Counted from the stretch's first letter, positions 46,716 through 60,712 are shown. The stretch: DNA of 64,000 bases from Primula veris (GCA_963682055.1 OY821746.1:9070992-9134991); one strand, 5' to 3'. Notes: generated from the sequence alone by a model not told the origin. Numbers and translations are program-made.

Positions 46716-48232
46716 TCATGAGCTTATTAGATATTATATCATATACGTTTTCTTCTTTATCTCTATATGTTTAATTTGATTTGTTTTATAATTTTGTTTA
46801 TGTTTATATTATGTACATATATTATTTCGTGTATGTGTTAATTTAGTGTTTGATCTGACCTTTTGTATGTATGTGTAATTTTATTAAGTTTAAGACTAAT
46901 TTGTTCTAAGGTTTATGCATATTTATTTGTATTTTGGGGTGAGATTTGCTTGATTTTTTATATTAAGATGACTTTTTTTTATAAGAAAAGCTCTTTTTGG
47001 TGAAATTTTTTGTTAAGCAGGTGAAAACTCTTGCTTTTTGCTGAAAAAAATCGCTTTCTTTTGAAACAAGTTTTTTTTTTTGTTGTAATTTTCTTACTTT
47101 TGTTAATTTATTTATATTTTCTGAAAATTCTTCTTCTCCTTTTTAATAGTTTTCTTTATAGAGAGAAAGTATGTGTTTTGTGGTTTTGACTTAAATAATG
47201 ACGTTGGTGTAATATGATTAAAATTTAAGAAGTATGACTAATTAGGAAGAAATAAGTTTGAAATGTTAACTTAAGGGACGTAAACGGTTTTGAATTGAAA
47301 CAGATTAGGCTCAATACTAATGTAGTCCATCATATAATGGATCAGAATATTTGAATACAACCCAATCCATACCAAACCAACGTATTAGTTTGGTTTTGTG
47401 TGAATTTTGGTTTTGTGTGAATTTGCAGACTCTGGGTCAGATTCGAATTTACCATATGAAACAATAAGTCACAGCGTCAAATCCAAACAACACCACACAA
47501 AAAATTCACATTAACACGAACAAATGCCATTTAGAAATACAAAATGATAATTCTAAAGACACTAATGTCAAATAGCAAGAAAAGTTAAATGTATAATCCC
47601 GAGGAAACATGACAGAGGCACACCTTGAATGAGTCATGTGGCTAGGTTATCACATGTTTGTTATCACATATTTGTTACCACTAAAAATTTGTTATAGTAT
47701 ACTCCATATATATAAAAATGGAAATATACATAACACATTTAGGGTTTTATATGCCATGCAACGTTTTTCGTTGAACCGGTTTCAATACAGATTCAAACGA
47801 AATAAGGGATCGAATTTGAAACGAAATGAATGGATTTGATTAGTTCGATCTGGTTTGGATTTCCACTAAACAATCCTAAACCAATACATTAGAAACGGAC
47901 CGGAGATTTTCGAATACTAAAACAAAATTTAAAGAAAAATCTGAATCGGTTCGGATTTACGATTGACGGATTTTACTTACGGACCCTTGGATAAAGTATC
48001 AACGATATGACTTACCCGGATTAACCCCATAATTTTAAGTTATACTTATACTGGACTATTAAAGTGGGCCTCATGATAACCATTCGTATACTGGCCCAAA
48101 CCCAGCCATTGTGTCACCCTGTTGACAAGAGGTTATACATAAGTAGTGTGGTAGAGATCCTAGAGAACTTGAGATCGATAACTTTATCTAGAGTACAGTT
48201 GGAAAGTTGTGAACCTTCTTTTGAAAGGTTGA
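46716..48232. other. Intergenic, probable old repeats, no gene seen
   Basis: No supported exon. The stretch 47270-48010 contains alternating AACGGTTTTG/AACCAAA-like segments that look like decayed repeat sequence, without usable boundaries. Confidence 0.45.
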
Positions 48233-48237
48233 GATAA

Positions 48238-49360
48238 TGTTAGGACCAGATTTCTGGCCCATAAATTATTTGTTGTCTATTGGTTTGAACTAAATAATAC
48301 TAATTCAATATTAAGAATTGAGACAGCTTTATGTTTTCAAGTGAGGTTATAACCTCACTTGCAACCACAGTTCCAACCTGCTGTTTTGCAGGATTCTGTT
48401 CAGTAATTCTGCATTACTATTCTTTAATGATGATTATTTGTTTTAAAGTATGCAGGATATATATGTTGTTAAAGATTTAGTTTATGTATATTGAGAATAT
48501 TAAAGTGATAAGTAAAGATGTTGCCTAAAGGATATAAGGAGATTAGTTCATAAAGATTTATTTCCTTTAAATAGGCAATCTAAATCTCTATTTTTATGCA
48601 ACTTTTTATCACTTAATTCAATCTATGTTTTCTATCAAAATCAGTATGATCTATTTTAGATTGAATGATATATGGTGTTAATGTTTCAAAATATATTCAG
48701 AAAGATTTTATCTCTAAAAGATACTATCTTATATGTTCATTGTTTAAGAAAAAGACTAACTCATATTTTCAAGCCAGTTATTAACATGTATTAACTTATG
48801 AAGATTGAGGTCAATCCTACGTTGAAGTATCTCGTGCAATATGGAAAGATTGAAGTCAATCAAAAGAATAAAAAGCAATCATTAAGATTTTGAAGAAAGA
48901 AAATTGTTTTTACTCCTTTAAATAGTTGATAACTATGCTTGTAAAAAGTGTGTGTTTTAAATTATAAAGAATTCATTCTTGAGAGAATACACAGTGAGCT
49001 TTTAAATGGAAAACAATGGTGGGATGCCATTGATATTTTGAGTGATATTGATATTTTGAGTGATAGTTATAAGGTATGAGCAATATAGAGATAGGCAGAA
49101 AAATTTAGAGAGAGTTTGAGAGTTTTTTATTAATACTTAAATCATATATTGTAAGGTTTTATAATATCATAATCTGGGTGAGTGCCCCGGAGACGTAGCC
49201 CAATTGGGTGAACTCCGTTGTTAAATGTGCGTGTGATTTAATTCAAATACATTTAACTTTACTGTTCTGTCCATCATTATACTTAGTTTTCAACTGTGGT
49301 TGCAACTACACTTGAAACTTAACTGCATAATAGCAATTAGAACAACGGATATGAATTTCA
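48238..49360 (+). mobile_element. Probable solo LTR, 1123 bp
   Basis: Starts TGTTAGGACCAGATTT and ends GGATATGAATTTCA, with GATAA on both sides (48233-48237 and 49361-49365). Near the 3' part, GTGCCCCGGAGACGTAGCCC followed by GGGTGAACTCCG and TTCTGTCCATCATT resembles the R/U5 region of plant Copia LTRs. Apart from TG..CA the terminal repeat is weak, so the boundaries are less certain than for the other LTRs. Confidence 0.55.
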
Positions 49361-49365
49361 GATAA

Positions 49366-52300
49366 TGCCACCAAATAAAATTATTTGTTGGTTATGTGGA
49401 CAGAAAAATAATCTTATTGTGAGTCTGTGACTTAAAGTTTATAGGTTTAGTCATACAACTTTAAGCTTTTATATTCTCAGCGAGGAAAAAACAAAAAGAT
49501 AAAGTTTTTATATGAACATGCAACAAATAGGGTTAGAAATTAAGCTTGAACAACAAAAGCTTCAATCAAACAAGACTTATGACTGCATATATAGTCGAAG
49601 GTTAGAAAGTTGTATAAAATTATATCAAGCACTTAGCAATCAGTAGCGGAATACTAAAGCTACTTTTTCTTTGTAATTATAGGTGGTGCTGAAAAACTTA
49701 TATTGATAACATTTTTAAAACACATGGTAAAAAAAATTGTATTTCATGTTAACTTCGACTAATTTCTCGCCAGAATAAATTTGCGACCACTGGCAATAAA
49801 ATTATAAGCTTAATAAATATGGCCTTCTTTCCAAAAAGAAAGGCAAAAGAAGCAGTACTATATACATATATATCCCTATACGGGAACTAAACTAGTTGAA
49901 ATGCATGTTGACAGGACAATTAATTGCATGAAACACAATAAATAATGGTATGTAGGGTTTTATGATTTTGTCATATGTAGAAACAGGTCCACATAGTTGT
50001 TTATATTGTCTGGTATAATGGAAGTACAATGATGGAATTATTTGTAACAGGCATGGGCATAGTTAATACATGCGCTCATCATACGGTCTCTTTACTTTAC
50101 CTCTCTAATTTCTCTCACTACGTTTCACAATATCTTTTCCAAGCGTGCATGCTAATTGCTATATTCATGTCCATCTATATACAACTAATAAGTAAATGAG
50201 TCCGAGTTTAATTCGTTAATTACTTTTTCATGATAACGGGGATGACTATCCTTTGGTACTGTTATTTGTTCATATATATACTTGTATTTAATTATAAACC
50301 CGACTCGTCCTGATTCATCTTTTGGATTAGGTTTATCAATGTGATCGACATTCGTGATCTTGTGCATTCTCGTTAAGCAAATACAAGTTCAAGTTGTAAT
50401 GTATGGTCCATTTTTACGAGCCAAGTCACACGGTCCAAAATAAGTGAACAACTAATTGAAGTCTCTTCAAGCTACACTGGTTCATTTCAAACAGATCAGT
50501 AATATATGCACTCCCCAATTACCCCGAGCCCCGACAACGACACATCGGGGACAAATGTACAGATCTATTACCATTTTGGTCCCTCATCGATTATTTGATT
50601 GTTTAAAGGGGACTTCCTAGCTAAAACAATAACACCACGACAACTCTAGCTGTGTATATTTTATGGCTAAAATTTCGGGATAACTACTATCACTTTTCTT
50701 ATAACGTATTTAAGGCTTCGATAAGAACTCGAAAATATGAACTACTTTGATGTAAGATTTTATATTAAGTATTTTCATTTGGTGCATCCTAATATTTAGA
50801 AATAGAGTGTGGAAATAATTCCTACATTCTTTGGGCTTTCTCTTCCCCCTAAACATTAAAAGAGAATCAATTTTTAATTTATAAAAGGGAAAAGACATCA
50901 AAAAGAAAAGTAAAATGAAACGAATATGTGATTTTCCCTGCTTATGATATTATAAAATTAAATATACAGTATGTACTAGTACTAGCTAGATCTTTTGAAA
51001 CTTAAAATGGATTTCAATATAAAAATGCTGTAAATTAACTACATTGAACAAGCTTCAAGCAACGTATTCAAAGGCATATCGAAGTGATAAAACCCTTAAA
51101 AGCTGCTTGGCCTCTTCCCACTTTCCCTACTCTTTATATTTAGTATATTTGTAGTTTTTTTAAATATTTCTCTTTTCTGGAATTTCGAATAGTGATTATA
51201 TTTAAATTGAGTGAGTCAGGGATTGACTCGCTTGAAGCCAGAATCCTATGAAGACCAAGAACATGCACAAGTCCTCTCTCATTCAATTTTTTTTTTCAAG
51301 TTTAACAACTTTGAATATTGCTACAATTTTTTTTCAGTTTTTTTAGCACATACTAGGGGGTTTACAACAAAGAATCCTTAAAGTTGCACATTTAATTTTA
51401 GTTGGTCACTGTTTTTTAAGATGAAATGGTAATGGATAAATGGTCTTCAGTTTTGAATCTTTTGACACGACATTAAACTTAAATCTTGAAACGATTGACC
51501 TGAAACGTTCCGCTACTATAAAGATTATTTTGTTCATTTATAAAGAAAAAGAACAAATTCACTTTAGTTTACAATTTAGGAACAACATCCCAAATTTTAC
51601 AAGCATACCGGAATTTTGGTGCAAAAACCTTGAGAATGGATTAGTACAAAATATCAAAGTATTAGTGTGATTCACTTTTATGTACCAACTCAATATATGC
51701 TTATGAACTCTATATACTATTAACGAGTGGGACTTGGCAAGGTATTTCTGTAACTCGGTATAATCTATATAACTATAATGGCAAAAAATCTAAACCAGAA
51801 AGAATTTAGAATAATAATTGAAAGTACACAAGAAAAACAACACATTTTTTGTAATTCTTATAAGGAAATTGGAGCTTATCGACATATATATATAAACAAA
51901 TCCATTTAGATAGATAGTCTTCACTTGTTTTGGTGACAGGTTGATCAACGTGTTATTTATTCAAGAGAAACTCCCATCAGTTAAATAAAGACATTTGTCA
52001 TGAAGTTTTCCTATAAAACGTTGGATACGCTGCCATCCAACATCTCAGTTCGTTGATCTTTGATGATTTCACTATACTTTTGAAATTTCCAATTTGTTTA
52101 ACTAACCTTTTTAGCCAAACATAGATTAAAGCTCACTCTGGTTGTTAATTTCTTATCTTCTTTTCTTTAAAATACATCAAAAATCAAAGCTCAGTTTGTT
52201 TATCACATATGATAAGGACTCATAAGCGTAACTTTATTTATCAATTGAATCCATCAATAAGTCAAAAGTAAGTAGATACTGCGAAAGAGTGGCGGGATTA

Positions 52301-53444
52301 ATTTACAAGTAACCAAGCAAATATAAGGATTATCTTGAGTTCACATCAGTATAATTAAATTGTATAATTTATCTTTGAGCTCACCACCGGAATAGCTGTT
52401 GTGGAGGCTTATTCCACATATGACGTTTTGTTTGTGTTTAATAAATGGTTACAAAGTCTTTGATAAAAAAAAAAAAAAAACAAAAAAAAAAGCTCATCAC
52501 AACTTGGGTAATTCTCGCTTGTCACTTGTGAACTCCAAAGATCCAGTTTTTTAAAATAGTTTCAATTTTGACTTATGTACATGTAAACATAAACACAATA
52601 GATCCATGTATCCATACATAATTATTTTTATTAATTCAGTCAATCAAATCAAATGTTCAAGACCGATTCATAGTTTCAATTTTTCTCGGAATATAAGACT
52701 TTTAGATTCGGGTTATTAATTACTCCATAATTATTGAATCGAAAAAGAATGATAACCTAACATATGTATTTAAGTAATTTAACTATGAGTTGTATCATTT
52801 TGTGCAACACATTGATTTCGATGCTCGAAACTGGGGTTTGAATACTTATATTTACATGAAGCAAAATAACGTTGTTCTTACGCTAAGTAGTAAACAACCC
52901 ATGCATTGAATATTGAAGCCAAAAATTACCAGTTAGACCTAACTTATGCCTCTCTCTTTTTTTTTTTGGAAAATGGTTACATAGCCATAAAAAAAAAAAT
53001 GCATGGCCAAATTATATTTGTATATAACGGTGGATTGTGGATATAGATTTGTTTCGATTGTATACATCTATGAAAAGAAAAAAAAAATAAAGAAAACGAG
53101 TGGTCAAATTAAATACAAACTTTAATTGCCTTATTATGCTTAATTGCTGATGTATATGCGATTGTCATATGAAACATTTTTAAAAAAAAAAAATGGTCCG
53201 TACAAATTAATTAAATTTTTGGACAAAATAACTAATTTTCTCTTTAAGTTTACCATTAGTGACAAACTTTGGTTTGCCTATATTAAAGTTGTCTTTAAAT
53301 CAACGGTTCTTGTAATGTCACTTCGCCGGAGGTTCGGATATCTGAGGACCTCGCCAAAGGTTAGTTGACCTTTGTCGGTGACCGAATACGAGAAATGGTA
53401 TGCAATTTAAGAAAAGCCATACGGTTAATTTCCACAAATGTGTA
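49366..53444. other. 4 kb AT-rich intergenic stretch, no gene seen
   Basis: I read both strands for exons, tRNA, snoRNA boxes and long hairpins and found nothing I can support. The open frames at 50185-50367, 50710-50901, 51440-51670 and 53144-53368 are short, low in complexity and unlike known families. Confidence 0.45.
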
Positions 53445-53681
53445 CTCCCTCCGTTTTCATTTAACTGTCTATTACGAAAGTACGTGTAATTTTGACCGGC
53501 TTATAACTTGTATCAAAATTGTTGAAATGATTTTTTTTTAAAATCTAATCATAAAATTGAACATTTGATTGAACTATGTGATCAACTTTTAAAAAAATTC
53601 ATTACGACAATTTTGATATAAGTTTTTGATCGGTTAAAATTACACGTAGTTTCACAGTGAACAATTAAATAAGAACGGAAT
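53445..53681. mobile_element. Stowaway-type MITE, copy 4 of 4
   Basis: TA-flanked; starts CTCCCTCCGTTTTCAT and ends AATAAGAACGGAA. The interior is colinear with the copies at 6024, 18239 and 19381 (GTGTAATTTTGACCGGC..; AATTTTGATATAAG..). Confidence 0.85.
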
Positions 53682-53768
53682 AAGCATGTGTTTCACGACC
53701 TAAGAAACTCATTTTGGAGTAATATAATTTGAATAACCACACTCATTTTGGATATATATATATATATA

Positions 53769-53980
53769 GGGAGTATCTATACACACATAAAAAAATACAT
53801 TATCTTTACACATCAATCACAACCCTCAATTTACTTACTTTTAATGATCAAGATTAGTTCATCTAATAACAATAATAAACACATAATCTTGACCATTAAA
53901 AGTTAGTAAATGGAGGGTTGTGATTGATGTGTAAAGATAATATATTTTTTTTATGTGTGTACGGATCCTACTTTATCCCT
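53769..53980. mobile_element. Foldback MITE, family copy 2
   Basis: GGGAGTATCTATACACACAT.. to ..CCTACTTTATCCCT. The arms match copy 1 at 3356-3564 (ACACATCAATCACAACCCTC and complement), while the central loop is reverse-complemented relative to copy 1. It also sits beside a TATA run. Confidence 0.75.
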
Positions 53981-54128
53981 AATAAGTTGGCATTTCAAGC
54001 TAAATTACTCATATTAGCGTTGCATTATTTGGGGCCGGAATATTGGATTTATGATAGATTTTTCTTTGGACTTAAAAGTTAAGGTAATATCTATTTTTAT
54101 GCCAACTAATACCAATCGCATCAACAAC

Positions 54129-54490
54129 GTTAAACATTTTATCAAACATAACATATTTTATATATTTTAAGAAACCGTTTACATTTACACAAAATTTCAT
54201 ATTTCTTATTAATTTTCTTATAATAACTCTACATTATTTCTTTTTATTTATTTATTATCATTTAATAATCATAACAATATTTCAAACACAAAAATATGGA
54301 CATTATGATAATTTATTACTATTATATTTATCAAGATAATCATATACATTGTTTATATATAAGTTGAATTTTGTGTTTCGTGAAATTTAGTTAATTTATA
54401 GCGCCGCTGATTCATTCAAATTTTTATAACATAATCATTAAATTAAAAAAAAAACATGTTTTGATTTAGCACATACGAATCCTCTAAAAC
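54129..54490 (+). repeat. Dispersed 360-bp repeat, copy 2
   Basis: Colinear with 39482-39843, same orientation, with scattered substitutions and small indels throughout. Confidence 0.75.
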
Positions 54491-55061
54491 AAACATATCC
54501 TATTGTTATTAGTGTAGTTTAAAGTTCAAACACAGTGGATTTCCCGCTTTGACTTTGAGTTTTCTCATAACCGAAAAGAAGTATAGTCAATAGGAAAGCA
54601 AAGCAAAACAGCGGTGTTCATACGTTAGCTATAAAATAATTGATTAAGAGTAAAACATAGAATTTGAGCCTGTTAGATTTTGCTACACTTAACTTTGCAC
54701 TTTTTTCGATTTTACACATATGTTTTAAATTTTAGCTCTACAATATCTCAATTACTTTTTCGTACGGTTTATTCGTACATCGATCTCTGTTACTTTTTGA
54801 GATGAAAAACGGCAACAAAATTATTTTACCAAAATTCTGTCGTTTAAGTTTAAGCTTGCATCCAGCTCATTAAGCTCTAAATTATGAGCCTCTAAATTAA
54901 TCTGAAGTTGAAGCTTGCATCCGCTAGTTTTTCTTTTCCTTTTTCTTTTTCTGAACTCGGTGCTTACAGTTTCCGATAGCTACAACCAACTTGTTATCTA
55001 AAAAAAATAATTACATGATTTTCTCTCTACGCTTGTTAGTAGAGGTTCAGTAGGAGTAATA
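54491..55061. other. Intergenic, nothing recognised
   Basis: AT-rich sequence with no exon, RNA gene or terminal repeat found. Confidence 0.5.
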
Positions 55062-55336
55062 CTTCATCCGTCCTAAAAGGATTGTCCCATTTGTTTTTTT
55101 TCTTGTACCAAATTATGTTATCGTTTCAATTTACGAGGTTTCAATTTACAAGGTGGTTTTTTGGTTATATTTTCAAATGTATTCATATTAAATGAGCATT
55201 GATAACAATATATATTAAGAATTAATATTAGATAATGGTAAATTAGTAAAATTTTAAACATATTAATTATTTTAACTAGTTTTTTTTTAATTTTGATGAA
55301 AATCCAAACGAGACTATATTTTTTGGACGGAATGGG
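55062..55336. mobile_element. Stowaway-type MITE, separate family
   Basis: TA on both sides; starts CTTCATCCGTCC and ends TTTTGGACGGAATGGG, about 275 bp. The interior is unlike that of the other Stowaway copies here. Confidence 0.7.
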
Positions 55337-55338
55337 TA

Positions 55339-56847
55339 TATTTTATGAAGAAATTAATCAAAGTAATTTATTTATTTATTTATCAATATCTACCTTTTGA
55401 CTTTTGTTTCCATCGAATCCAAAAAACATTGTTGTTAGTATATTGCATAGGAGTTCACTAGTGTTTTGTCCTACTAATAATCTTCTTGTTGTTTGTACAA
55501 CAAAGGCCACCTATTTAAAGACACAAACTCCGCTGTCACCTTTGGCTCGACTTAGTTGTAATATATGACTAATTTGGATCTTTTTGTTTGTATAAGAATT
55601 GGGGTGTTGATTTTCAGGAGTAGTAGTTAATATCTATTCATGTGCTACCCTAAAACTAAGTCTTAACGAAGAAAAAATTACATTTATCGAATTGATAGTT
55701 ATACATTTCCGATCACATTCAGTGAGATGAAAAAAAAATCTGAATTTTGGATTGTGGAAGTAACAACATTTTGCACATGATTTACGATTACAATTTTGAA
55801 GTGAAAGTAAACACTAGCTTGCTGCTCATTTATTCTTTGGAATCAGGGCCAAGCCCTAGAAAGCAGTTTTTGTTTCGTTTATTTAAACCAAGTTTTAGTA
55901 TAAGATTATATACAAATAAAACAAGCTGGATTGCTAATTTGCAGGGTTATTTAGGAGTTTTCTCCAGGTAGAATTAACTTTAACTTGGGACGTATTATGT
56001 ATAATATTTATTTTTTACTTTGGCAAGGTGGTGAAATTGTAATTACTAGTGAGAAAATGTTCATGTGATGCAACTTTAATCTAGTTGAAAATAAAGAATT
56101 GTCGCCGGATACTAAATGCTGTATTAAGGAAATTTTGTGATACAACCTCGTCTACTATTGAGAATTAGGGAGTCCATAGCACAAATATTGTTGCATTATC
56201 ATCCACCAATCGTAAAATGATGAGACAATATATAAGGAATAAGGTTGTACAATAATAAATATTGTTACTATATATGTTACAAGTTACAACCTTATTAATT
56301 TTATTTTGATATCAATGATAGACATCTAAGTAGAGTAGGATTAATTATCATCGTAAAGTATAATTCTAGCATTATTCATTTTAGAAAGGGAAAAATACAA
56401 TTTAATTTGTTTCATATGGAGAAGCAATATTTCAAACTTGTCCGTGACTCTCTGCATGTACAAAATATAAACTTGGTTGATGAATATGATATACCAGTCC
56501 CACATTTTTGTCTTCAATGTTTTTGCATTATGTAACAGGCATACATTGATTTTGATATATGTGAATAATTCATGTCTCGGCCATTTTAGCATTGGTCCCG
56601 ACAAATATATGTAATTCAAGCTACGTACGTATCTGTCTTTAATTGAGTGGAAAAACATGTCACTTTTTCACGTGTTGATTTGTTTTATCTTTGAAGTTTA
56701 AAGCATATATACTTAGTTTAGTGAATTATTAGTAAACATTAACATCTTCAGCGTACCAATAATCGTACTTGAGCAATTCGACGTGACATAAAATGGCGAA
56801 TTGGCTACATTCTCCCTCTATATGTTATTTTGACCATAATCATATGT
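55339..56847. other. Intergenic, no gene seen
   Basis: The open frames at 55747-55971 (plus) and 56341-56658 (minus) have no start context or domain I recognise. Nothing else was found. Confidence 0.45.
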
Positions 56848-57220
56848 TAGGAAAAATTATTATTTATTACACCAACCTATTGGTTGTTAAAAATTTACGT
56901 ACTTATCTTTGAATATTAACAATTTACATACCCACTTATAAAATATTTATCAATCAACACACTTTATTTGATTAATGTTAACTTTTTAAGAGAAGTTTGG
57001 TCATATGTGACCACGTTACCGCTTCAAATTATGATTTAAATGTAAAATTAACATCGCATATGACCAAAAATCAGCTAAAAAGTTAACATAAATCAACTAA
57101 AGTGTGTTGATTGATATATATCTTATAGGTGAGCATGTAAATTGTTAATCTTGTAAGCCGAGTAAGTATACAAATTATTAACGATCAATAAGTTGGTGAA
57201 GTAAACTATAATTATTCCTA
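56848..57220. mobile_element. Foldback MITE, 373 bp
   Basis: TAGGAAAAATTATTATTTAT.. is matched by the complement of ..ATAATTATTCCTA. Arms of about 145 bp pair through CACCAACCTATTGGT, AACAATTTACAT, ATCAATCAACACACTTTA and GTTAACTTTTTA. The target is probably TA; a longer duplication is not clear. Confidence 0.75.
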
Positions 57221-59419
57221 GATGTTATAATACAACCAGAAGGATACTTAATTTTTAGTATGTACTCAAAGTGTTTGAAGTACTAGCCGTGCATATCCAA
57301 GTATAAAATGGTGCAATATTTACATACAAAAAGAGCATAAATTGGTGCAGTAGTATTCAGGTTTGATCCACTTCCAAAAGCCAATTTTCAAATTTCAAGT
57401 CGATCGCTTCCACTAAACGTGTTGACAAATCATATGTGCATAAATCTAACATTTTTCCCCTCACATGTGAGAGCCACATCGAACCATCTTCTCCGTACTC
57501 TCTATTACGTTCTCAAATCTCCACCGCAACTCTCGCGGTAGTAGCCTGCATGTTCACACAATTAACGTCATTCATTTAGAGCGCTCACACTACGTATGCA
57601 CGCCTTTAATATAAACAACTGAATTTATAACCATACTAAAAGATTAACCCAATAGCATGTGTGTTATTGATGCATATTAAGAAACCATATACTTATCATA
57701 AATCTCTGGTGTGTTCCTAAAATTCTTGTGATAATTGTGAGTATAACAATCTAGTTTGCGTAGTTTTGGCCTTTTCTTTATTCTACACACAAGTGTGAAA
57801 ATACCTCGAATCCATGTGTAGATATTATTGTCGGACAACATACAAATAATTAAATGTAACTCATTTCAAAATTAGTAATTTTTTTAGTACACAAATTCAC
57901 AGTTCAAGTGTTATCATTGATTGAATTCAATGTAGATTTCTTTCAACAATTTCATTTTGGTCGATTTCTTTATAATATTTAGTAATTTGATCCCAATTTT
58001 TTTTAAATCACTTATATTTGGGAAAATAAAGTGTACAACGTGGGTGAATTTTTGTCTTAAGTGTCCAATATGAGCAAAGTAGTTGGTTTTAAGAAGGGAA
58101 GATGTCCAATAGGTCCAATAAATAATATACTTATATATGTCAAAGGTAAAACTTTTGTTTATCATAGTAATAATTACCACTCAATTAATATAGCAGTGTA
58201 TATACAATACTCTTAACACATATCGAGATTGTTTCAAAAAGCATGTACTTCCAACACCCTTAATATACATGCTAAAAAATGAAATGGATGAAAATGATTC
58301 TAGAAGTGTATGCGCCTTAACACCGAAAGTGTATGCCAAACAATACTTGAAATGTTTGTTGTTTTAACATATGAAGCATATGCAGTTAACACTTTAAATA
58401 TAAATTATATGCATTTCAACTTGTAAAGCGCATTTATTTCAGCTTATAAAGCAACAGTTCATCTTACAAAATACATACACTCTATCTCATATAGCGCATA
58501 CACTTTGGCTATAACGTGGATGCACTTCAACTTATAATAATTCATACGTTTTTTCAAAATCTCAAAATAATCCTCTTATTGATTTGTCCCTAAGTCAAAA
58601 AATACTAACCACCATTTAAGTCAAGCATCACAAGTTCATAACATCCTTGATACCAAATTGATGAAAATGATACAGTAAAAGTTAACCCTAGCTTATCCAC
58701 CAAATTCATTAATCATATATGATACAAAGTCGCCTAAATGGCTAAATTAATAGAATAAGCACTAAAATTATCACTCAGTCGATTGATACCGATACGGCGA
58801 TACATACACGCAAATTGCAAAAACTATAAATACAAACTCCCAACTTCGATTGATTTTTCCCAAATCGATTAGTGCATATTGTTCATTGCGCCAAAAATTG
58901 TGCATTCGATAAAAATTATACTTCTAATGATCAAATTGACCATGCCAATCAACTAATTAAGTGAGGGTTGCTTCTGACAGGGTGGTGGTGGCGGATCTTC
59001 TAACGCGGTGTTGAAATTTTATAATAGATAGAAGTAAATAGGGAGTTATTAATCATTTGTTTTTTTTAGAAAGATTGTTTTAGTTTTTGATTTCAAAATA
59101 ATAAATATGATTTCTTTTTTTGAAATTTAAAATAATAAATATGATTGATACAGTGGTATATGATGGACTAGGCAATTTTTTTAAAGATTAAAATATGAGT
59201 AATACAAAAATAAAGTCGTAGTACAAGTAATTTTTGTCCTTGGTGAGCTTTGTGGATGACTTAAACGAGTCTGGTTCTTTCGTTCCCTTTTTATGTTACT
59301 TTTTGTATCCTCTTACGTATTTTGTCCAAAAAATTTGTCTAAAAATTCTGGAAAAAATTCAACTATTACAATCACACATATATCATACATTCTAACAATT
59401 AATTTTAAGGAAAAACTCA
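57221..59419. other. Intergenic with a degenerate short-repeat array; no gene seen
   Basis: At about 58230-58560 there are loosely repeated units resembling GCATACACTTTnnnTTATAAA (GCATATGCAGTTAACACTTTAA, GCGCATTTATTTCAGCTTATAA, GCGCATACACTTTGGC). This could be the inside of an old element. No exon is supported in the rest. Confidence 0.45.
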
Positions 59420-59632
59420 TGTTGTGTGACATATTAGCTCGTTATAGATATATATAGAGATATGTATAGATATAGAGAGAGAGGGAACAGTAGTTCTTTA
59501 TTAATCAGAATGTATGTATACATGGAGACTCTAACCTTCTTTATATACTAGAGGTTAGGTTTATACAAGCTAGAAAGCCCAACTTAGGCCCACTATGAGT
59601 AAGGCCCAATAGTCCAATAATAACCTACAACA
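59420..59632 (-). mobile_element. LTR of a minus-strand Copia element (its 3' LTR), 213 bp
   Basis: Reads TGTTGTGTGACATATTAGCT.. to ..CCTACAACA on the plus strand, homologous to the solo LTR at 18551-18768. It is followed directly by CTCCCCCT, which on the minus strand is a polypurine tract AGGGGGAG immediately before the LTR. This sets the element's sense as minus and makes this its 3' LTR. Confidence 0.85.
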
Positions 59633-59815
59633 CTCCCCCTTTGGACGTCTTGAATTCTTCGTCTTCATGTAGTCGATCTGAGTCGAGTTCATTCGCAGTG
59701 CTAAACACATAAAAACCTTAGGGACGGAAAACCCAGTGTGGGACAAAACCAGTACCTAGGAGAAACTGTGTAGCCGAATGATATAGGCCGAAATATCATG
59801 TAAGTAACTAACCAC

Positions 59816-59993
59816 AAAACAGTGTGCCTCATCAAAACCTTGACAGAGCAAACCCAATGGGAAAATCTCTGATCGAAGGAAAAAGAGTGCAACAATGGTA
59901 GTAGTAGGGATCAACCACAAAACAGTGTGTCTCATCAAAACCTTGTCAGAGCAAACCCAATGGGAAAATCTCTGATCGAAGGAAAAAGAGTGC
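59816..59993 (-). repeat. Tandem duplication in the Copia 3' non-coding region
   Basis: A block of about 75 bp (AGTGTGCCTCATCAAAACCT.. to ..GGAAAAAGAGTGCA) occurs twice with a period of about 103 bp. A diverged third block is at 60065-60135. Confidence 0.85.
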
Positions 59994-60130
59994 ACAGTGG
60001 TAAGAACTATACAACAAGATACTCCCCCTAATTTCGGCAATCTTAAGTGAGATAAGATGAGAACGTGTCTCGCTAAAAACCTTGTCAAGGAAAACCCAGT
60101 GGGAAAAAACATTGGTCTAAGGACAAAAAG

Positions 60131-60330
60131 AGTACACGAGCATGCGACTGGATGCTCCCCCTCACTTGCACACGACAGGGTGCGAGGATTTCGACTAAAT
60201 AGTAATTAGTGCAATAAGCATTCACCTGGATGCTCCCCCTCACTTGCACACGACGGGGTGTAAGGATTTCATATTTCAAGAAAGAGTACGAGCATTCGAC
60301 TGGATGCTTCATTTACTTGCACACGACTGG
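60131..60330 (-). repeat. Three tandem units with polypurine-tract-like cores
   Basis: Units begin ACTGGATGCTCCCCCTCACT (about 60146), CCTGGATGCTCCCCCTCACT (about 60226) and ACTGGATGCTTCATTTACTT (about 60299). Each is followed by TGCACACGAC and then GGTGYRAGGAT or a variant of it, with a period of 73-80 bp. On the minus strand the first two contain AGGGGGAGCATC, similar to the true polypurine tract at 59633-59640. Confidence 0.8.
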
Positions 60331-60499
60331 ATGCAAGAAAATCTAACGTGGAATAGAACGAGCATTCAACTGGATGCTCTTAAACTTCATATGTAAAGAA
60401 TAATTTTGGCGAGAAATGCTAAATAGCATAATCTAGTCATATCTCTCTTGATCGATAACAACAAGTTGTCCTCAAATAAGACAAGTGTTTTATCTGTAT

Positions 60500-60712
60500 C
60501 GTGAGACAGAGCATATGTAATTCAAATATGGCTACTACTAGCTCGAAGCCATATACACTCTCTAATCGTCTCATAGAGCACGAGATCAGAGTGATTCGTT
60601 TGGAGTCATTCCAAGACCTCCAAGATATCGCCTTATTCCTAATGGCAAAGACATACCATGTTAGGAATATCCCTTATGCGGGTCTGATAAGTAACCAGCA
60701 TCGGTATAACCG
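60500..60712 (-). pseudogene. Copia RNase H remnant
   Basis: On the minus strand 60712-60670 reads GYTDAGYLSDPHKG, the start of the Copia RNase H motif. Then, in shifting frames, come ISWRS, an IRECIWLRA-like segment and a LVLFEDN-like segment. Several frameshifts and stops separate them. The plus-strand open frame over the same bases (60501-60806) is an antisense accident. Confidence 0.75.

Noticed and set aside
55747..55971. 74-aa open frame
   Set aside because: No recognisable family, no splice partners and no repeat of the pattern elsewhere.
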